Shown: positions 24,030 to 33,038, numbered from the stretch's first letter. The stretch is 46,837 nt of DNA from Sulfitobacter sp. (GCA_013002405.1 JABDKA010000044.1:1-46837), one strand, 5' to 3'. The notes: generated by a model not told the origin, from the letters alone. Numbers and translations are program-made.

Positions 24030-25229
24030 ATGTCCAAAAATGTTCGTGAAAAGGCCACTCAAGATCTTGCTCTGGTGGAAGAGGTGACAGCCCTCATTCT
24101 GCCGGAACCCGCCCCCGCAGCGGATATCATTCCCCTCAAGGAAGCGGACAAGCCGCTGGGGGATGAGATCAAGCGGCGCATGGCGGAGTTGGACATGGAA
24201 GACACGCAATCCATCGTCTCCTTCGGTTCGGCCGCGCAGGCAGAATTGCAGGAAATAAGTCAGGCCATGCTGGCGGATGTACGCAACAAGGATGTGGGAC
24301 CCGCAGGGGACAGCCTGCGCAACATTGTCAGTACCATCCGGGGCTTTTCCGTCTCCGAACTGGACGTGCGCCGCAAGCAAAGCTGGTGGGAGCGGCTTCT
24401 GGGCCGCGCCGCCCCCTTCGCCAAGTTCACCGCGCAGTTCGAAGAGGTGCAGGGCCAGATCGACCGGATCACGGACGATCTGCTGAGCCACGAGCACACG
24501 CTGCTCAAGGACATCAAGTCACTTGACATGCTTTATGAGAAGACGCTGCAGTTCTACGATGAATTGGCCCTGTACATTGCGGCGGGTGAGGCCAAGCTGG
24601 AAGATTTGGACGGCAAGGTGATCCCGGCCAAGGACAAGGCAGTGTCCAAGGCGGCCAAGGACGATCAGGTGATGGTGGCGCAGGAACTGCGGGATCTGCG
24701 CGCCGCACGGGACGATCTGGAACGCCGGGTTCATGACCTGAAGCTGACCCGCCAGGTTACGATGCAATCCCTTCCTTCCATCCGGCTGGTGCAGGAAAAC
24801 GACAAGAGCCTGGTCACCAAGATCAACTCCACGCTCGTCAATACAGTGCCCCTTTGGGAAACGCAGTTGGCCCAGGCGGTTACGATCCAGCGATCTGCCG
24901 AAGCGGCCGCCGCCGTGCGCGACGCAAACGACCTGACCAACGAATTGCTTACCTCCAACGCGAAAAACCTGCGCGAAAGCAATAAGTTGATTCGCGAGGA
25001 GATGGAGCGCGGGGTCTTTGACATCGAAGCGGTCAAGCAGGCCAACGCGGACTTGATCGGCACGATCGAGGAAAGCCTGCAGATCGCCGACGAAGGCAAG
25101 GCCCGACGTGCCGCGGCAGAAAAGGATTTGCAGGAAATGGAAGTGAAGTTGCGCGACACGCTTGCCGCGGCCAAGGCCAAGGAAACCGGTCTGGGCGATA
25201 CCGTATCTGGTTCCGCGTCGGCTGGATGA
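24030..25229 (+). CDS. telA: Toxic anion resistance protein, TelA family
   Basis: A 399-residue mostly alpha-helical cytosolic protein. TelA features are the FGSAAQAELQEISQAML segment (about residue 66), QSWWERLLGR (about 112), DKSLVTKINSTLVNTVPLWE (about 260-280) and LRESNKLIREEMERGVFD (about 313-330). TelA/KlaA was found through tellurite resistance; homologues occur widely with XpaC, but the mechanism is not settled. Long coiled-coil stretches are likely between residues 180 and 250. Its TGA overlaps the ATG of the next gene as ATGA. AAGGAAA lies upstream of its start. Confidence 0.93.
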   Translation: MSKNVREKATQDLALVEEVTALILPEPAPAADIIPLKEADKPLGDEIKRRMAELDMEDTQSIVSFGSAAQAELQEISQAMLADVRNKDVGPAGDSLRNIVSTIRGFSVSELDVRRKQSWWERLLGRAAPFAKFTAQFEEVQGQIDRITDDLLSHEHTLLKDIKSLDMLYEKTLQFYDELALYIAAGEAKLEDLDGKVIPAKDKAVSKAAKDDQVMVAQELRDLRAARDDLERRVHDLKLTRQVTMQSLPSIRLVQENDKSLVTKINSTLVNTVPLWETQLAQAVTIQRSAEAAAAVRDANDLTNELLTSNAKNLRESNKLIREEMERGVFDIEAVKQANADLIGTIEESLQIADEGKARRAAAEKDLQEMEVKLRDTLAAAKAKETGLGDTVSGSASAG

Positions 25230-26185
25230 TCTGGGGCGTTACTCATAGGGCCACAAGGGTCGCCGCGCTCATGTGCGCGGCAGGCTCGCTCGCGGCCTGT
25301 GATGTTCTGTTTCCGGTTGAGCCGACGCTGAAGCCGCAGGCAAGGCCCGCCGTGGTATCGGTTCCGCCCCAGGTCGCGCGCCCCACCTCACAGAAAAGCG
25401 CGATGCTGCGCAGCTACCTCAATCAGGTGGAGCAGGCCCAACTCAGCCAGGGGCTGCTGCGCCAGGACGGTGGTGGTCTGGATGCGCCCTTCACCCCGGA
25501 TGTGCTGGCGCGGAATTTCGAACAGATCGCCTTTTACAATGAGTACGACGGCAATTTCGTCGGCCGCGGAGGGTCAAGCCCGCTGCGCCGCTGGCAGGGA
25601 CCGGTGCGGATGGAAGTCCTCTTCGGCCCCGGGGTGCCCCCCTCGCAACGCCGGGCGGATCAGGACGCCATTAACCGTTACAGCCGACGGCTGGCGCGGG
25701 TCACGGGCCATCCCGTATCCGCCATCGGCGCCCCCAATTTCCTTATCGTCATCGCGTCGGAGGACGACCGCGCCGACACGCTGGCAGAGGCCGCGACGCG
25801 CATCCCCGGCATCACTTCGAACAGCCTGCGGGCCCTGCGAAACATGCGGCGCGATACCTACTGCGCGGTCGCCGCCTATGCTGCGGGGTCTGACCCCAGC
25901 GTCTATACCGCCGCCGTTGCGGTGATCCGCGCCGAAAACCCGGACCTTCTGCGCCTTTCCTGTATTCACGAGGAACTGGCTCAGGGGCTGGGCCTGGCCA
26001 ACGACAGCCCCGCCGCGCGCCCGTCGATCTTCAACGATGACGACGAATTCGCGCTATTGACCGACCACGATGAGCTGCTTTTGCAAATGCTTTACGATCC
26101 CCGACTGCGCCCCGGTATGAGCGCGGCAGAGGCCGCCCCGATCACCCGCATCATCGCGCGGGAACTGGTCAAGGGCGAGCTGTGA
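25226..26185 (+). CDS. DUF2927 lipoprotein with zincin-like HE motif
   Basis: A 319-residue predicted lipoprotein with a signal peptide ending SLAAC (Cys25). A Pro/Ala-rich linker follows, then the DUF2927 domain to the end. At residues 248-260 it reads HEELAQGLGLAND, followed by FNDDDEFALLTDHDELLL. In shape this is a metalloprotease-like HExxQ...D/H cluster, but it lacks the second His of HExxH, so catalysis is uncertain. DUF2927 has no assigned function that I know. The start overlaps telA by 4 bases. Being periplasmic while its partners are cytosolic or membrane-bound, it could be the outer part of a trans-envelope assembly. Confidence 0.85.
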   Translation: MIWGVTHRATRVAALMCAAGSLAACDVLFPVEPTLKPQARPAVVSVPPQVARPTSQKSAMLRSYLNQVEQAQLSQGLLRQDGGGLDAPFTPDVLARNFEQIAFYNEYDGNFVGRGGSSPLRRWQGPVRMEVLFGPGVPPSQRRADQDAINRYSRRLARVTGHPVSAIGAPNFLIVIASEDDRADTLAEAATRIPGITSNSLRALRNMRRDTYCAVAAYAAGSDPSVYTAAVAVIRAENPDLLRLSCIHEELAQGLGLANDSPAARPSIFNDDDEFALLTDHDELLLQMLYDPRLRPGMSAAEAAPITRIIARELVKGEL

Positions 26186-26220
26186 ACCGACATTCTCCGA
26201 CATTCAAACAGGACTGACCC

Positions 26221-27333
26221 ATGGGCATTTTCGACTTTCTCTCCGGTGAATTCATCGACGTCATCCACTGGACAGACGACACCCGCGATACAATGGTCTG
26301 GCGGTTCGAACGGGAGGGGCACGAGATCAAGTACGGCGCCAAGCTGACCGTGCGCGAGGGTCAGGCCGCGGTTTTCGTGCACGAGGGGCAATTGGCCGAT
26401 GTCTTTACCCCCGGTCTCTACATGCTTGAGACAAACAACATGCCCATCATGACGACGCTTCAGCACTGGGACCATGGCTTTAAAAGCCCCTTCAAGTCAG
26501 AGATCTATTTCGTCAACACCACTCGCTTCAACGACCTCAAGTGGGGCACAAAGAACCCCGTCATCGTGCGTGATCCAGAGTTCGGCCCGGTGCGCCTGCG
26601 CGCCTTCGGGACCTATTCGGTGCGGGTCAGTGACCCGGCCAGGTTCCTGGTGGAGATCGTTGGCACCGATGGTGAGTTTACGATGGACGAAATCAGCTAC
26701 CAGATTCGCAACATCATCGTGCAGGAGTTCTCCCGCACCATTGCACGGGCGCAGATCCCCGTGCTCGATATGGCTGCGAATACCCGTGAGCTGGGCAAGC
26801 TGGTGGGGGGAGAGATCGAACAGCAACTCGCTGAATATGGTCTGTCGATGCCGGAATTGTACATTGAAAACATATCTCTGCCGCCCGCAGTTGAGGACGT
26901 ACTTGATAAGCGATCTTCGATGGGCGTGATTGGGAACCTCAACGAATACATGCAATTTCAGGCGGCCGAGGCATTGGGCCGCGAGGGCGCTGGTGCCGGG
27001 GCCATCCAGGCGGGTCTTGGGGCCGGGCTCGGCATGCAGATCGGACAGGCCGCCGCACAGGGCGGCCCCTGGGGCGCACGTCCGCAAGCCGCCGCCCCGG
27101 CTCAGATGATGCCGCCCCCGCCCCCCGTTGAACACGTATGGCACATCGCTGTGGGCGGGGAGACCTCCGGCCCTTTCTCCAAGGCCGCCATGGGCCGCAA
27201 GGCCAGCGAGGGCAGCCTGACGCGCGACACCTTCGTCTGGACCCCCGGTCAGGACGGCTGGCAGAGGGCCGAGGATGTGGCGGAACTGGCGCAGCTCTTC
27301 ACGGTCATGCCCCCACCGCCACCGGGTGCCTGA
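26221..27333 (+). CDS. SPFH-domain protein with C-terminal GYF_2 domain (YdjI-like)
   Basis: A 370-residue protein. It begins MGIFDFLSGEFIDVIHW and has an N-terminal beta-rich 'virion core/YdjI' region and an SPFH domain (about residues 60-240, including FGTYSVRVSDPARFLVEIVG and IARAQIPVLDMAANTREL). A Gly/Ala-rich linker and a proline stretch (MMPPPPPVEH) follow. The C-terminus (about 305-360) is a GYF_2/DUF4339 domain (GGETSGPFSKAAMG, RDTFVWTPGQDGW). In Bacillus, YdjI sits in the pspA operon and acts with PspA at the membrane. There is no obvious transmembrane segment. It lies 36 bases after the DUF2927 gene and 11 before the next. Confidence 0.9.
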   Translation: MGIFDFLSGEFIDVIHWTDDTRDTMVWRFEREGHEIKYGAKLTVREGQAAVFVHEGQLADVFTPGLYMLETNNMPIMTTLQHWDHGFKSPFKSEIYFVNTTRFNDLKWGTKNPVIVRDPEFGPVRLRAFGTYSVRVSDPARFLVEIVGTDGEFTMDEISYQIRNIIVQEFSRTIARAQIPVLDMAANTRELGKLVGGEIEQQLAEYGLSMPELYIENISLPPAVEDVLDKRSSMGVIGNLNEYMQFQAAEALGREGAGAGAIQAGLGAGLGMQIGQAAAQGGPWGARPQAAAPAQMMPPPPPVEHVWHIAVGGETSGPFSKAAMGRKASEGSLTRDTFVWTPGQDGWQRAEDVAELAQLFTVMPPPPPGA

Positions 27334-27343
27334 GGAGGGCTGG

Positions 27344-27769
27344 GTGACCCGCCGAAACCTTACCGTCGCCCTTCACTGGTCTATCGTCTTTCTCATCCTT
27401 GCGATGGTCAAAGGGGGCACGTCGGAGCGCTGGGTGTTGGCCCTTTTCGCCGTCTTCGTGGCCCTCTGGGGTGCCATGACGCTGATCTTGGGCCTGATGG
27501 GCCGACCGGGTCCGAAACTTTCGCCACCCCTGCGCCGTGCCTACCCCTGGATGCACCGCAGCCTTCATATCTTGCTGGCCCTGACAGCCATTGCCGTCGT
27601 CTTCCGCCTGATCGGACGGCCCCTGCCCTGGCTTGACGCATGGACCATGCTATTGGTGACCTTGAGTGCAGGTACTTTCCACGGTGTTTTTCACTTTTGG
27701 CGGCACACAGCACTCTACGACAATGCCCTGCGCCTGATCACCCCACGTTTCATGCACAACATCCTCTGA
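27344..27769 (+). CDS. Cytochrome b561-like membrane protein, copy 1
   Basis: A 141-residue protein with four hydrophobic helices. It reads VALHWSIVF at the N-terminus, PWMHRSLHI in helix 3 and FHGVFHFWRHTALYDNALRL near the end, histidines placed as possible haem ligands as in bacterial b561 proteins. It is clearly related to the next gene (shared RPGPKL, MHR, FHxWRH, DNALR). The start is GTG at 27344 with GAGGAGGG just upstream; the track's start at 27275 lies inside the SPFH gene and is rejected. Haem binding is inferred, not proven. Confidence 0.8.
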   Translation: MTRRNLTVALHWSIVFLILAMVKGGTSERWVLALFAVFVALWGAMTLILGLMGRPGPKLSPPLRRAYPWMHRSLHILLALTAIAVVFRLIGRPLPWLDAWTMLLVTLSAGTFHGVFHFWRHTALYDNALRLITPRFMHNIL

Positions 27770-27773
27770 CCCC

Positions 27774-28328
27774 ATGCTTGCCACGATCCGCTCCCGCCTG
27801 CCCCGCCGCCGCACCTTTCTCAAGGTGATGCACTGGGCCATGGTGCCGCTGCTGGTCTGGTTCGTCCTGGTCACCCCAGACGATGTGTTGCCCTTCGGCC
27901 CAAAGGCCTTCCAGGCGCATTCCATCCTTGCGCTGATCTTTGTGACCATCTGCCTGGTCTGGTGGGCGGATTACTTTCGCAGGGGCCTCGCGAGCCGCCC
28001 GGGCCCGAAGCTGCCGAAATGGGCGTGGCACCTGCACCTCTGGATGCACCGCGCGCTGGTCTGGGGGCTTTTCCTTGTGGCCGTCGGGGGTTTCCTGCTG
28101 GGCCTGACCTCGACCCGCCTGCTCAAGGCCGGGGGATTCCTGCCCATCGCCCCGCCTCTGGGCCTGCGCGAAGCGAACGAGGTGATCGGCAAGCTTCACA
28201 TCTACCAGTTCTACCTGCTGGCCGCCCTGGTCGTCGGCCATGCGCTTTTCCACCTCTGGCGGCACTACCGGCTGCGGGACAATGCCCTGCGGATCATGGT
28301 ACCCAAGCGGCTCCACCGTTTTTTGTGA
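27774..28328 (+). CDS. Cytochrome b561-like membrane protein, copy 2
   Basis: A 184-residue protein with four hydrophobic helices. Histidines occur in helix 1 (LKVMHWAMV), helix 2 (FQAHSILAL), helix 3 (HLWMHRAL) and helix 4 (GKLHIYQFY, GHALFHLWRHY), a set suited to two b-type haems. The tail RDNALRIMVPKRLHRFL matches the end of the preceding protein. It lies 4 bases after its paralogue and 64 before the zinc-ribbon gene. It probably moves electrons in the inner membrane; the donor and acceptor are unknown. Confidence 0.82.
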   Translation: MLATIRSRLPRRRTFLKVMHWAMVPLLVWFVLVTPDDVLPFGPKAFQAHSILALIFVTICLVWWADYFRRGLASRPGPKLPKWAWHLHLWMHRALVWGLFLVAVGGFLLGLTSTRLLKAGGFLPIAPPLGLREANEVIGKLHIYQFYLLAALVVGHALFHLWRHYRLRDNALRIMVPKRLHRFL

Positions 28329-28392
28329 AACCGGCCGCTGGCAGCCCAAGCCATTCGTCGCTATGTCTGGGGCCAGAGCCAGAACCGAGCCC

Positions 28393-29496
28393 ATGACCGA
28401 TACGCCAGCCCCCCTCGCCGAGCACCGCTTTCCCTGCGACACCTGCGGGTCGGATCTGCGGTACGATCCGGATACGGCGCTTTTGAAATGCGATCACTGC
28501 GGCAACACCGAACCGATCGAGGGCAGCGGCAGGCACCTTCAGCCCATCGCGGAACTGGATCTGCGCGACGGCCTTTCCGCCGATCTGGCCCAGGCGGACA
28601 TGGAAGAAACCCGCGTCACTCAGTGCCCCAATTGCGCCGCGCAGGTTGAATTCGCCGAAGGCAAGCACGCCACTGAATGCGCCTTCTGCGCCACGCCCGT
28701 CGTCGTCGATACCGGTCTCAACCGTCATATCAAACCCCGTGGCGTCCTGCCCTTTGCGTTGACCGAAGAAGTGGCGCGCGGTGCCATGACGGACTGGCTC
28801 GGCTCCCTCTGGTTCGCACCCAACGGGCTGCAGGACTATGCCCGGAAAGGCAGGAAGATGCAGGGCATCTACGTGCCCTACTGGACCTTCGATGCAGATA
28901 CACGCTCTTCCTACAGGGGCGAACGAGGAACGGTCTATTACGTAACCGTCACCGTGATGCGCGACGGCAAGCCTCAGCGCAAACAGGTCCCCAAGGTACG
29001 CTGGCGTCCCGCCTCGGGACGGGTGGCGCGTTTTTTTGACGATGTGCTTGTGCTCGCCTCCACCTCCCTGCCGAAACGCTATACGGATGCGCTGGAGCCC
29101 TGGGATCTTTCGGCGCTTGAACCTTACGCCCCCGAATTCCTTGCCGGTTTCCGGGCCGAGGCCTATGGCGTGTCGCTCGACGAGGGCTTCACCGAGGCCC
29201 GCGCCAAGATGGACCGGGTGATCGAGCGGGATGTGAAGTTCGACATTGGCGGCGACCGGCAGCGCATACACCACATCGACACCGACCTCAGTGATCTGAC
29301 CTTCAAGCATGTCCTGCTCCCGGTCTGGCTCGCTGCCTACAAATATCGCGGCAAGACCTACCGTTTCGTCGTGAACGGACGCACCGGCCGGGTGGAGGGC
29401 GAGCGTCCCTATTCGGCCATCAAGATCACCATCGCTGTCATTCTGGGGCTCATCGCTGCCGGGATCGCGGGCTACTTCATGGCGCAAAATCAATGA
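28393..29496 (+). CDS. Double zinc-ribbon protein with C-terminal membrane helix (YdjG-like)
   Basis: A 367-residue protein. Four CxxC knuckles (Cys15/18, 33/36, 78/81, 96/99) make two TFIIB-like zinc ribbons at the N-terminus. A beta-rich domain follows (YVPYWTFDADTRSSYRGERG), with a last domain containing HVLLPVWLAAYKYRGKTYRF and a single C-terminal transmembrane helix (ITIAVILGLIAAGIAGYFMA). This layout matches the family often annotated 'TFIIB-type zinc ribbon / PriA-like' and resembles Bacillus YdjG, a membrane partner of PspA. An upstream ATG at 28363 is possible. It overlaps the nitroreductase gene by 4 bases. Confidence 0.85.
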   Translation: MTDTPAPLAEHRFPCDTCGSDLRYDPDTALLKCDHCGNTEPIEGSGRHLQPIAELDLRDGLSADLAQADMEETRVTQCPNCAAQVEFAEGKHATECAFCATPVVVDTGLNRHIKPRGVLPFALTEEVARGAMTDWLGSLWFAPNGLQDYARKGRKMQGIYVPYWTFDADTRSSYRGERGTVYYVTVTVMRDGKPQRKQVPKVRWRPASGRVARFFDDVLVLASTSLPKRYTDALEPWDLSALEPYAPEFLAGFRAEAYGVSLDEGFTEARAKMDRVIERDVKFDIGGDRQRIHHIDTDLSDLTFKHVLLPVWLAAYKYRGKTYRFVVNGRTGRVEGERPYSAIKITIAVILGLIAAGIAGYFMAQNQ

Positions 29497-30167
29497 CATC
29501 CTACGAGACCTTCATCCAACTCCTGCAGAGCCGATATTCCTGCCGCCAGTTCCGCTCCGATCCTGTGCCTGACGAGGAGGTCACCCGCATCTTCAAAGCC
29601 GCGCGTCACGTGCCCTCCTGGTGTAACGCCCAGCCCTGGCAGGTTGAAATCACGCGGGGCGAAGGCACGGAAGCCTTTCGCGCCCTGATGACGGAGACCG
29701 CAACCAAGGGGACACCGCCTCAGCCTGATCTGGAATGGCCCGCGAAATACTCCGGCATCTACGGCGAACGCCGCCGGACCTGCGGCTTCCAGCTTTACGA
29801 CGCGGCGGGGATCGACAAGGCAGACCGCCCCGCCCGCGCCCAGCAAATGCTGCGCAACTACGCCCTGTTCGACGCGCCCCACGTGGCCATCCTCCACTCC
29901 CCGGCCGAGCTTGGGCCCTACGGTGCGATGGACACGGGCGGCTTCGTGACCGCCTTCACTCTGGCCGCCGCCGCCCTTGGCGTGGCCACAATCCCACAGG
30001 CCGCCATCGCCGCCTACGCACAGCAAGTGCGGAACCACTTCGGCATCGGGGATGACCGGCTGGTCCTTTGCGCCATCTCCTTCGGCTACGCCGATGAGGA
30101 GGCTGCGGTGAACCAGTTCCGCACCGAACGGGCCGAGCCCGACGATATCATCAGGTGGCACGGCTGA
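29493..30167 (+). CDS. Nitroreductase family protein
   Basis: A 224-residue FMN-dependent NAD(P)H oxidoreductase. The FMN-binding segment [18 protein letters not shown] (about residues 13-30) and [14 protein letters not shown] (about 40-53) are characteristic, with [25 protein letters not shown] in the dimer core. The natural substrate is not clear; such enzymes reduce quinones or nitro compounds. Its ATG overlaps the stop of the zinc-ribbon gene (ATGA), and its own stop overlaps dtd. If it belongs to the upstream system it adds a second redox component. Confidence 0.9.
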   Translation: MTSYETFIQLLQSRYSCRQFRSDPVPDEEVTRIFKAARHVPSWCNAQPWQVEITRGEGTEAFRALMTETATKGTPPQPDLEWPAKYSGIYGERRRTCGFQLYDAAGIDKADRPARAQQMLRNYALFDAPHVAILHSPAELGPYGAMDTGGFVTAFTLAAAALGVATIPQAAIAAYAQQVRNHFGIGDDRLVLCAISFGYADEEAAVNQFRTERAEPDDIIRWHG

Positions 30168-30613
30168 TGCGCGCGCTGCTGCAAAGAGTGACGGAGGCAT
30201 CGGTCACAGTGGCGGGTGAGAGGGTCGGCCAGATCGGCCAGGGCCTGCTGATCTTCGTCTGCGCCATGCCGCAAGACAATGTGGGGACAGCCCAGGCGCT
30301 CGCCACCAAGATCGCCAAGCTGCGGCTATTCAAGGATGAGGCAGGCAAGATGAACCTCAACCTTGCCCAGGTGGGCGGTTCGGCCCTGGTGGTGAGCCAG
30401 TTTACGCTGGCCGCCGACACCTCGCGCGGCACCCGGCCCGGGTTTTCCTACGCAGCCAAGCCGGACCTGGCCGAAGAGCTTTACGAGGCCTGCGCCCAGG
30501 CCCTGCGCGATCTCAGCCTGCCGGTCGAGACTGGCCGCTTCGGCGCGGACATGTCGGTGGCTCTTACCAACGATGGCCCCGTTACCCTCTGGCTCGACAC
30601 CGACCGCCCTTGA
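30167..30613 (+). CDS. dtd: D-aminoacyl-tRNA deacylase
   Basis: Removes D-amino acids (and glycine) mischarged on tRNA. The 148-residue protein has [15 protein letters not shown] at the N-terminus, [17 protein letters not shown] (the SQFTL motif) and the late [13 protein letters not shown], carrying the cross-subunit Gly-Pro motif. ATG at 30167 overlaps the nitroreductase TGA by one base, giving the exact family start; the longer ORF is rejected. It is the last gene of the co-directional run that begins at 22870. Confidence 0.95.
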   Translation: MRALLQRVTEASVTVAGERVGQIGQGLLIFVCAMPQDNVGTAQALATKIAKLRLFKDEAGKMNLNLAQVGGSALVVSQFTLAADTSRGTRPGFSYAAKPDLAEELYEACAQALRDLSLPVETGRFGADMSVALTNDGPVTLWLDTDRP

Positions 30614-30949
30614 TCCTAAACAGCTTTGGTTTCGGCGCCGCCCACGTCACGCTTGCCGAGACGCATGGGACCTACGCGCGCGCCAGCGTCAGCACCCGGT
30701 CCAACGGTAGCGACTTTTTCTGCGAGGGGATGCGAATACGGGTTTTTATGAAACCTGCTGCCTACCACTGGTCCCGACCAGTGGCTCCGTCCCGGTATGC
30801 AGCCGTTTCCCTTGGGAATCGCCCGGCGGTACATCAGACAGAAACCCTGCTAGGGCGGTGCCGAAACTGATCCTGTTTTGGTGAGACCCGCAGCCCCTTC
30901 CCCACATCAAATCATTGACAGACAGATATTTCCGACCAACCGTCCCTTC
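30614..30949. other. Intergenic region of about 335 bases with one hairpin
   Basis: No gene is supported here; the small ORFs on both strands look random. The only clear structure is CCACTGGT-cccg-ACCAGTGG (30765-30784), a perfect 8-base stem without a T-run. It lies 150 bases after dtd and 165 before the CocE-type hydrolase, so it may end the upstream transcript or be an operator for the hydrolase/ABC operon. Confidence 0.6.
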
Positions 30950-32938
30950 ATGACCAAGAACACCCTCCGCGAGATCACCGAAGAGCCCGATCTCGGTATC
31001 ACACTCTCTGACGGTATTCGCCTCTCCGCCCGGGTCTGGATGCCCGAAGATGCCGCCGAGAACCCCATCCCCGCGATCCTCGAATACCTCCCCTACCGCA
31101 AACGCGACGGCACCTGCGCGCGGGATGCCCTGACCCATCCCTACTTCGCCCGGCGTGGCTATGCCTGCCTGCGGGTCGATATACGTGGCAATGGCGACAG
31201 CGAGGGTTTGATGGAGGATGAGTACACTCCCCAAGAGCTGTCGGACGCGGTCGAGGTGATCGACTGGATCGCGGCCCAACCCTGGTGCACGGGCAAGGTG
31301 GGGATGATGGGGATCTCCTGGGGCGGCTTCAACGGGCTGCAAGTGGCGGCTCTTGCGCCCGACCCGCTCAAGGCTGTGATTACCCTCTGCTCCACCGTGG
31401 ACCGCTTTGCCGATGATATCCACTACAAGGGCGGCTGCCTGCTGAACGAAAACCTCGGCTGGGGGGCCACCATGTGGGCCTACTCCTCCCGCGCCCCGGA
31501 TCCGGCCCTGCGGAAGAACTGGCGCGAGATGTGGCTGGAGCGTCTTGAAAGCGAACCCTTTCTGCCCGCTCTCTGGCTGAAGCACCAAAAGCGGGATGAC
31601 TACTGGCGTCACGGGTCGGTCTGCGAAGACTTCAGCGCCATAAAGGCCAAGGTACTGGCCATAGGCGGCTGGGGTGATGCCTACAAGAACGCCGTGCCGC
31701 AACTGGTTGAGGCCCTGCCCGGGGCCAAGGGCATCGTCGGGCCCTGGGTTCACAAGTATCCCCATTTCGCCGTGCCCGAGCCGCGCATCGGTTTCCTGCA
31801 GGAGGCCCTGCGCTGGTGGGATCACTGGCTCAAGGGGATCGAAACCGGTGTCGCGGAGGACCCCGACTACCGCGCCTACCTGATGGATGGTGTCCGACCG
31901 GCGACCTGGTACAAGGACCGTCCAGGCCGCTGGGTGGCCCAGGCGGAAGGGGCCACCCGGCACCTTGACGCCGAAACCCTCCACCTGACCGACCTTGGGC
32001 TTGCGTCAGATCCGGCGCCACTCAGCCGCACCATCTCATCTCCCGCCGACTGCGGCGCTGAAGCGGGGGAATATTGCGCTATCTGGCTTGGCCCCGAGAT
32101 GCCGGGCGACCAGCGGCGGGACGATGCCCTCTCCACCACCTTCGACAGCGCGCCGCTGGAGAGCGACATGGACATCCTCGGGGCACCACGGATCACCCTG
32201 ACCCTCGCCAGCAACCGGCCGCAGGCGCAGATCGCCGTGCGGCTGAACCACCTCCATCCCGACGGGGCCGCGACCCGCATTACCTACGGTGTTCTCAACC
32301 TCAGCCACCGTCAGAGCGCGGCCGATCCCCGGCCGATGACACCGGGCAAGGCGGAAGAGGTCACACTTAGCCTTGACCATATCGGCTACCGCGTGCCGAA
32401 GGGCCACCGCCTCCGCGTCTCCATCTCTGATGCCTACTGGCCACTCCTCTGGCCCTCACCCGAAAGGACGCGCCTCAGCCTGACCGAAGGCCGGATCGCC
32501 CTGCCCCAGCGCCCCACGCCGGGCGGGGACGAGGTGGCCTTCCCGCCGCCCGACGCGGCAGAGCCCTGGGAGGTGGAGACCGTGCGCCCGGCGAACCATG
32601 TCAGGCGCAAGGAGACCGATCAGGTTACCGGCACGACAGCGCTTATGATCGAGGATGACTTCGGCAAGATACGCGATGCGGGCCACGGCCTGATCAGCGC
32701 CGGAAAGGCCCGCGAACGCTGGGAAATCCATCCCGATGACCCTCTATCCGCCAAGGGAAACTGCCACTGGACGGAGGAGATGGAGCGCGAAGGGATCCGC
32801 CTGCGCACTGAGACCCATTCGAGCATGACGAGCGACCGAACCCACTTCCACCTGACCGCGCGGCTCGAGGCCTACGAGAATGACAAGCTTATCTACGCGC
32901 GCGATTTGGAAGAGACCATCCTGCGCGATCATCTGTAG
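30950..32938 (+). CDS. CocE/NonD family serine hydrolase (S15-like)
   Basis: A 662-residue hydrolase. It has an alpha/beta core with the nucleophile motif GMMGISWGGFNG (about residue 120), the Asp motif GGWGDAYKNA (about 240), the His motif GPWVHKYPHF (about 265) and a C-terminal jelly-roll domain from about residue 330 (X-Pro dipeptidyl-peptidase C-type). No signal peptide is seen, so it is probably cytosolic. Family members act on alpha-amino esters, acyl-prolines, cocaine or glutaryl-cephalosporins; the substrate here is unknown. ATG at 30950 is chosen by the family start, as no good ribosome binding site exists. The peptide-type ABC genes follow. Confidence 0.87.
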   Translation: MTKNTLREITEEPDLGITLSDGIRLSARVWMPEDAAENPIPAILEYLPYRKRDGTCARDALTHPYFARRGYACLRVDIRGNGDSEGLMEDEYTPQELSDAVEVIDWIAAQPWCTGKVGMMGISWGGFNGLQVAALAPDPLKAVITLCSTVDRFADDIHYKGGCLLNENLGWGATMWAYSSRAPDPALRKNWREMWLERLESEPFLPALWLKHQKRDDYWRHGSVCEDFSAIKAKVLAIGGWGDAYKNAVPQLVEALPGAKGIVGPWVHKYPHFAVPEPRIGFLQEALRWWDHWLKGIETGVAEDPDYRAYLMDGVRPATWYKDRPGRWVAQAEGATRHLDAETLHLTDLGLASDPAPLSRTISSPADCGAEAGEYCAIWLGPEMPGDQRRDDALSTTFDSAPLESDMDILGAPRITLTLASNRPQAQIAVRLNHLHPDGAATRITYGVLNLSHRQSAADPRPMTPGKAEEVTLSLDHIGYRVPKGHRLRVSISDAYWPLLWPSPERTRLSLTEGRIALPQRPTPGGDEVAFPPPDAAEPWEVETVRPANHVRRKETDQVTGTTALMIEDDFGKIRDAGHGLISAGKARERWEIHPDDPLSAKGNCHWTEEMEREGIRLRTETHSSMTSDRTHFHLTARLEAYENDKLIYARDLEETILRDHL

Positions 32939-33011
32939 TGCGACCGCAATTTCCCGGGATTACCTCTTGCGAGGCGCTGGTAAATGCGCAACCTTGACCC
33001 AGCAATCAATA

Positions 33012-33038
33012 AAACCCGCCAAAAAGGCGGGGTTTCGA
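33012..33038 (+). promoter_or_regulatory. Hairpin in the leader of the ABC operon
   Basis: ACCCGCC-aaaaa-GGCGGGGTTT forms a strong stem 18 bases upstream of the binding-protein start and close to its ribosome binding site. Only a short T-run follows, so it may be a weak terminator after the hydrolase gene or a stability element that raises expression of the binding protein. Confidence 0.55.

Noticed and set aside
30610-30870. 86-residue plus-strand ORF after dtd
   Set aside because: No ribosome binding site and no resemblance to a known family; spans a palindromic hairpin, so treated as intergenic.
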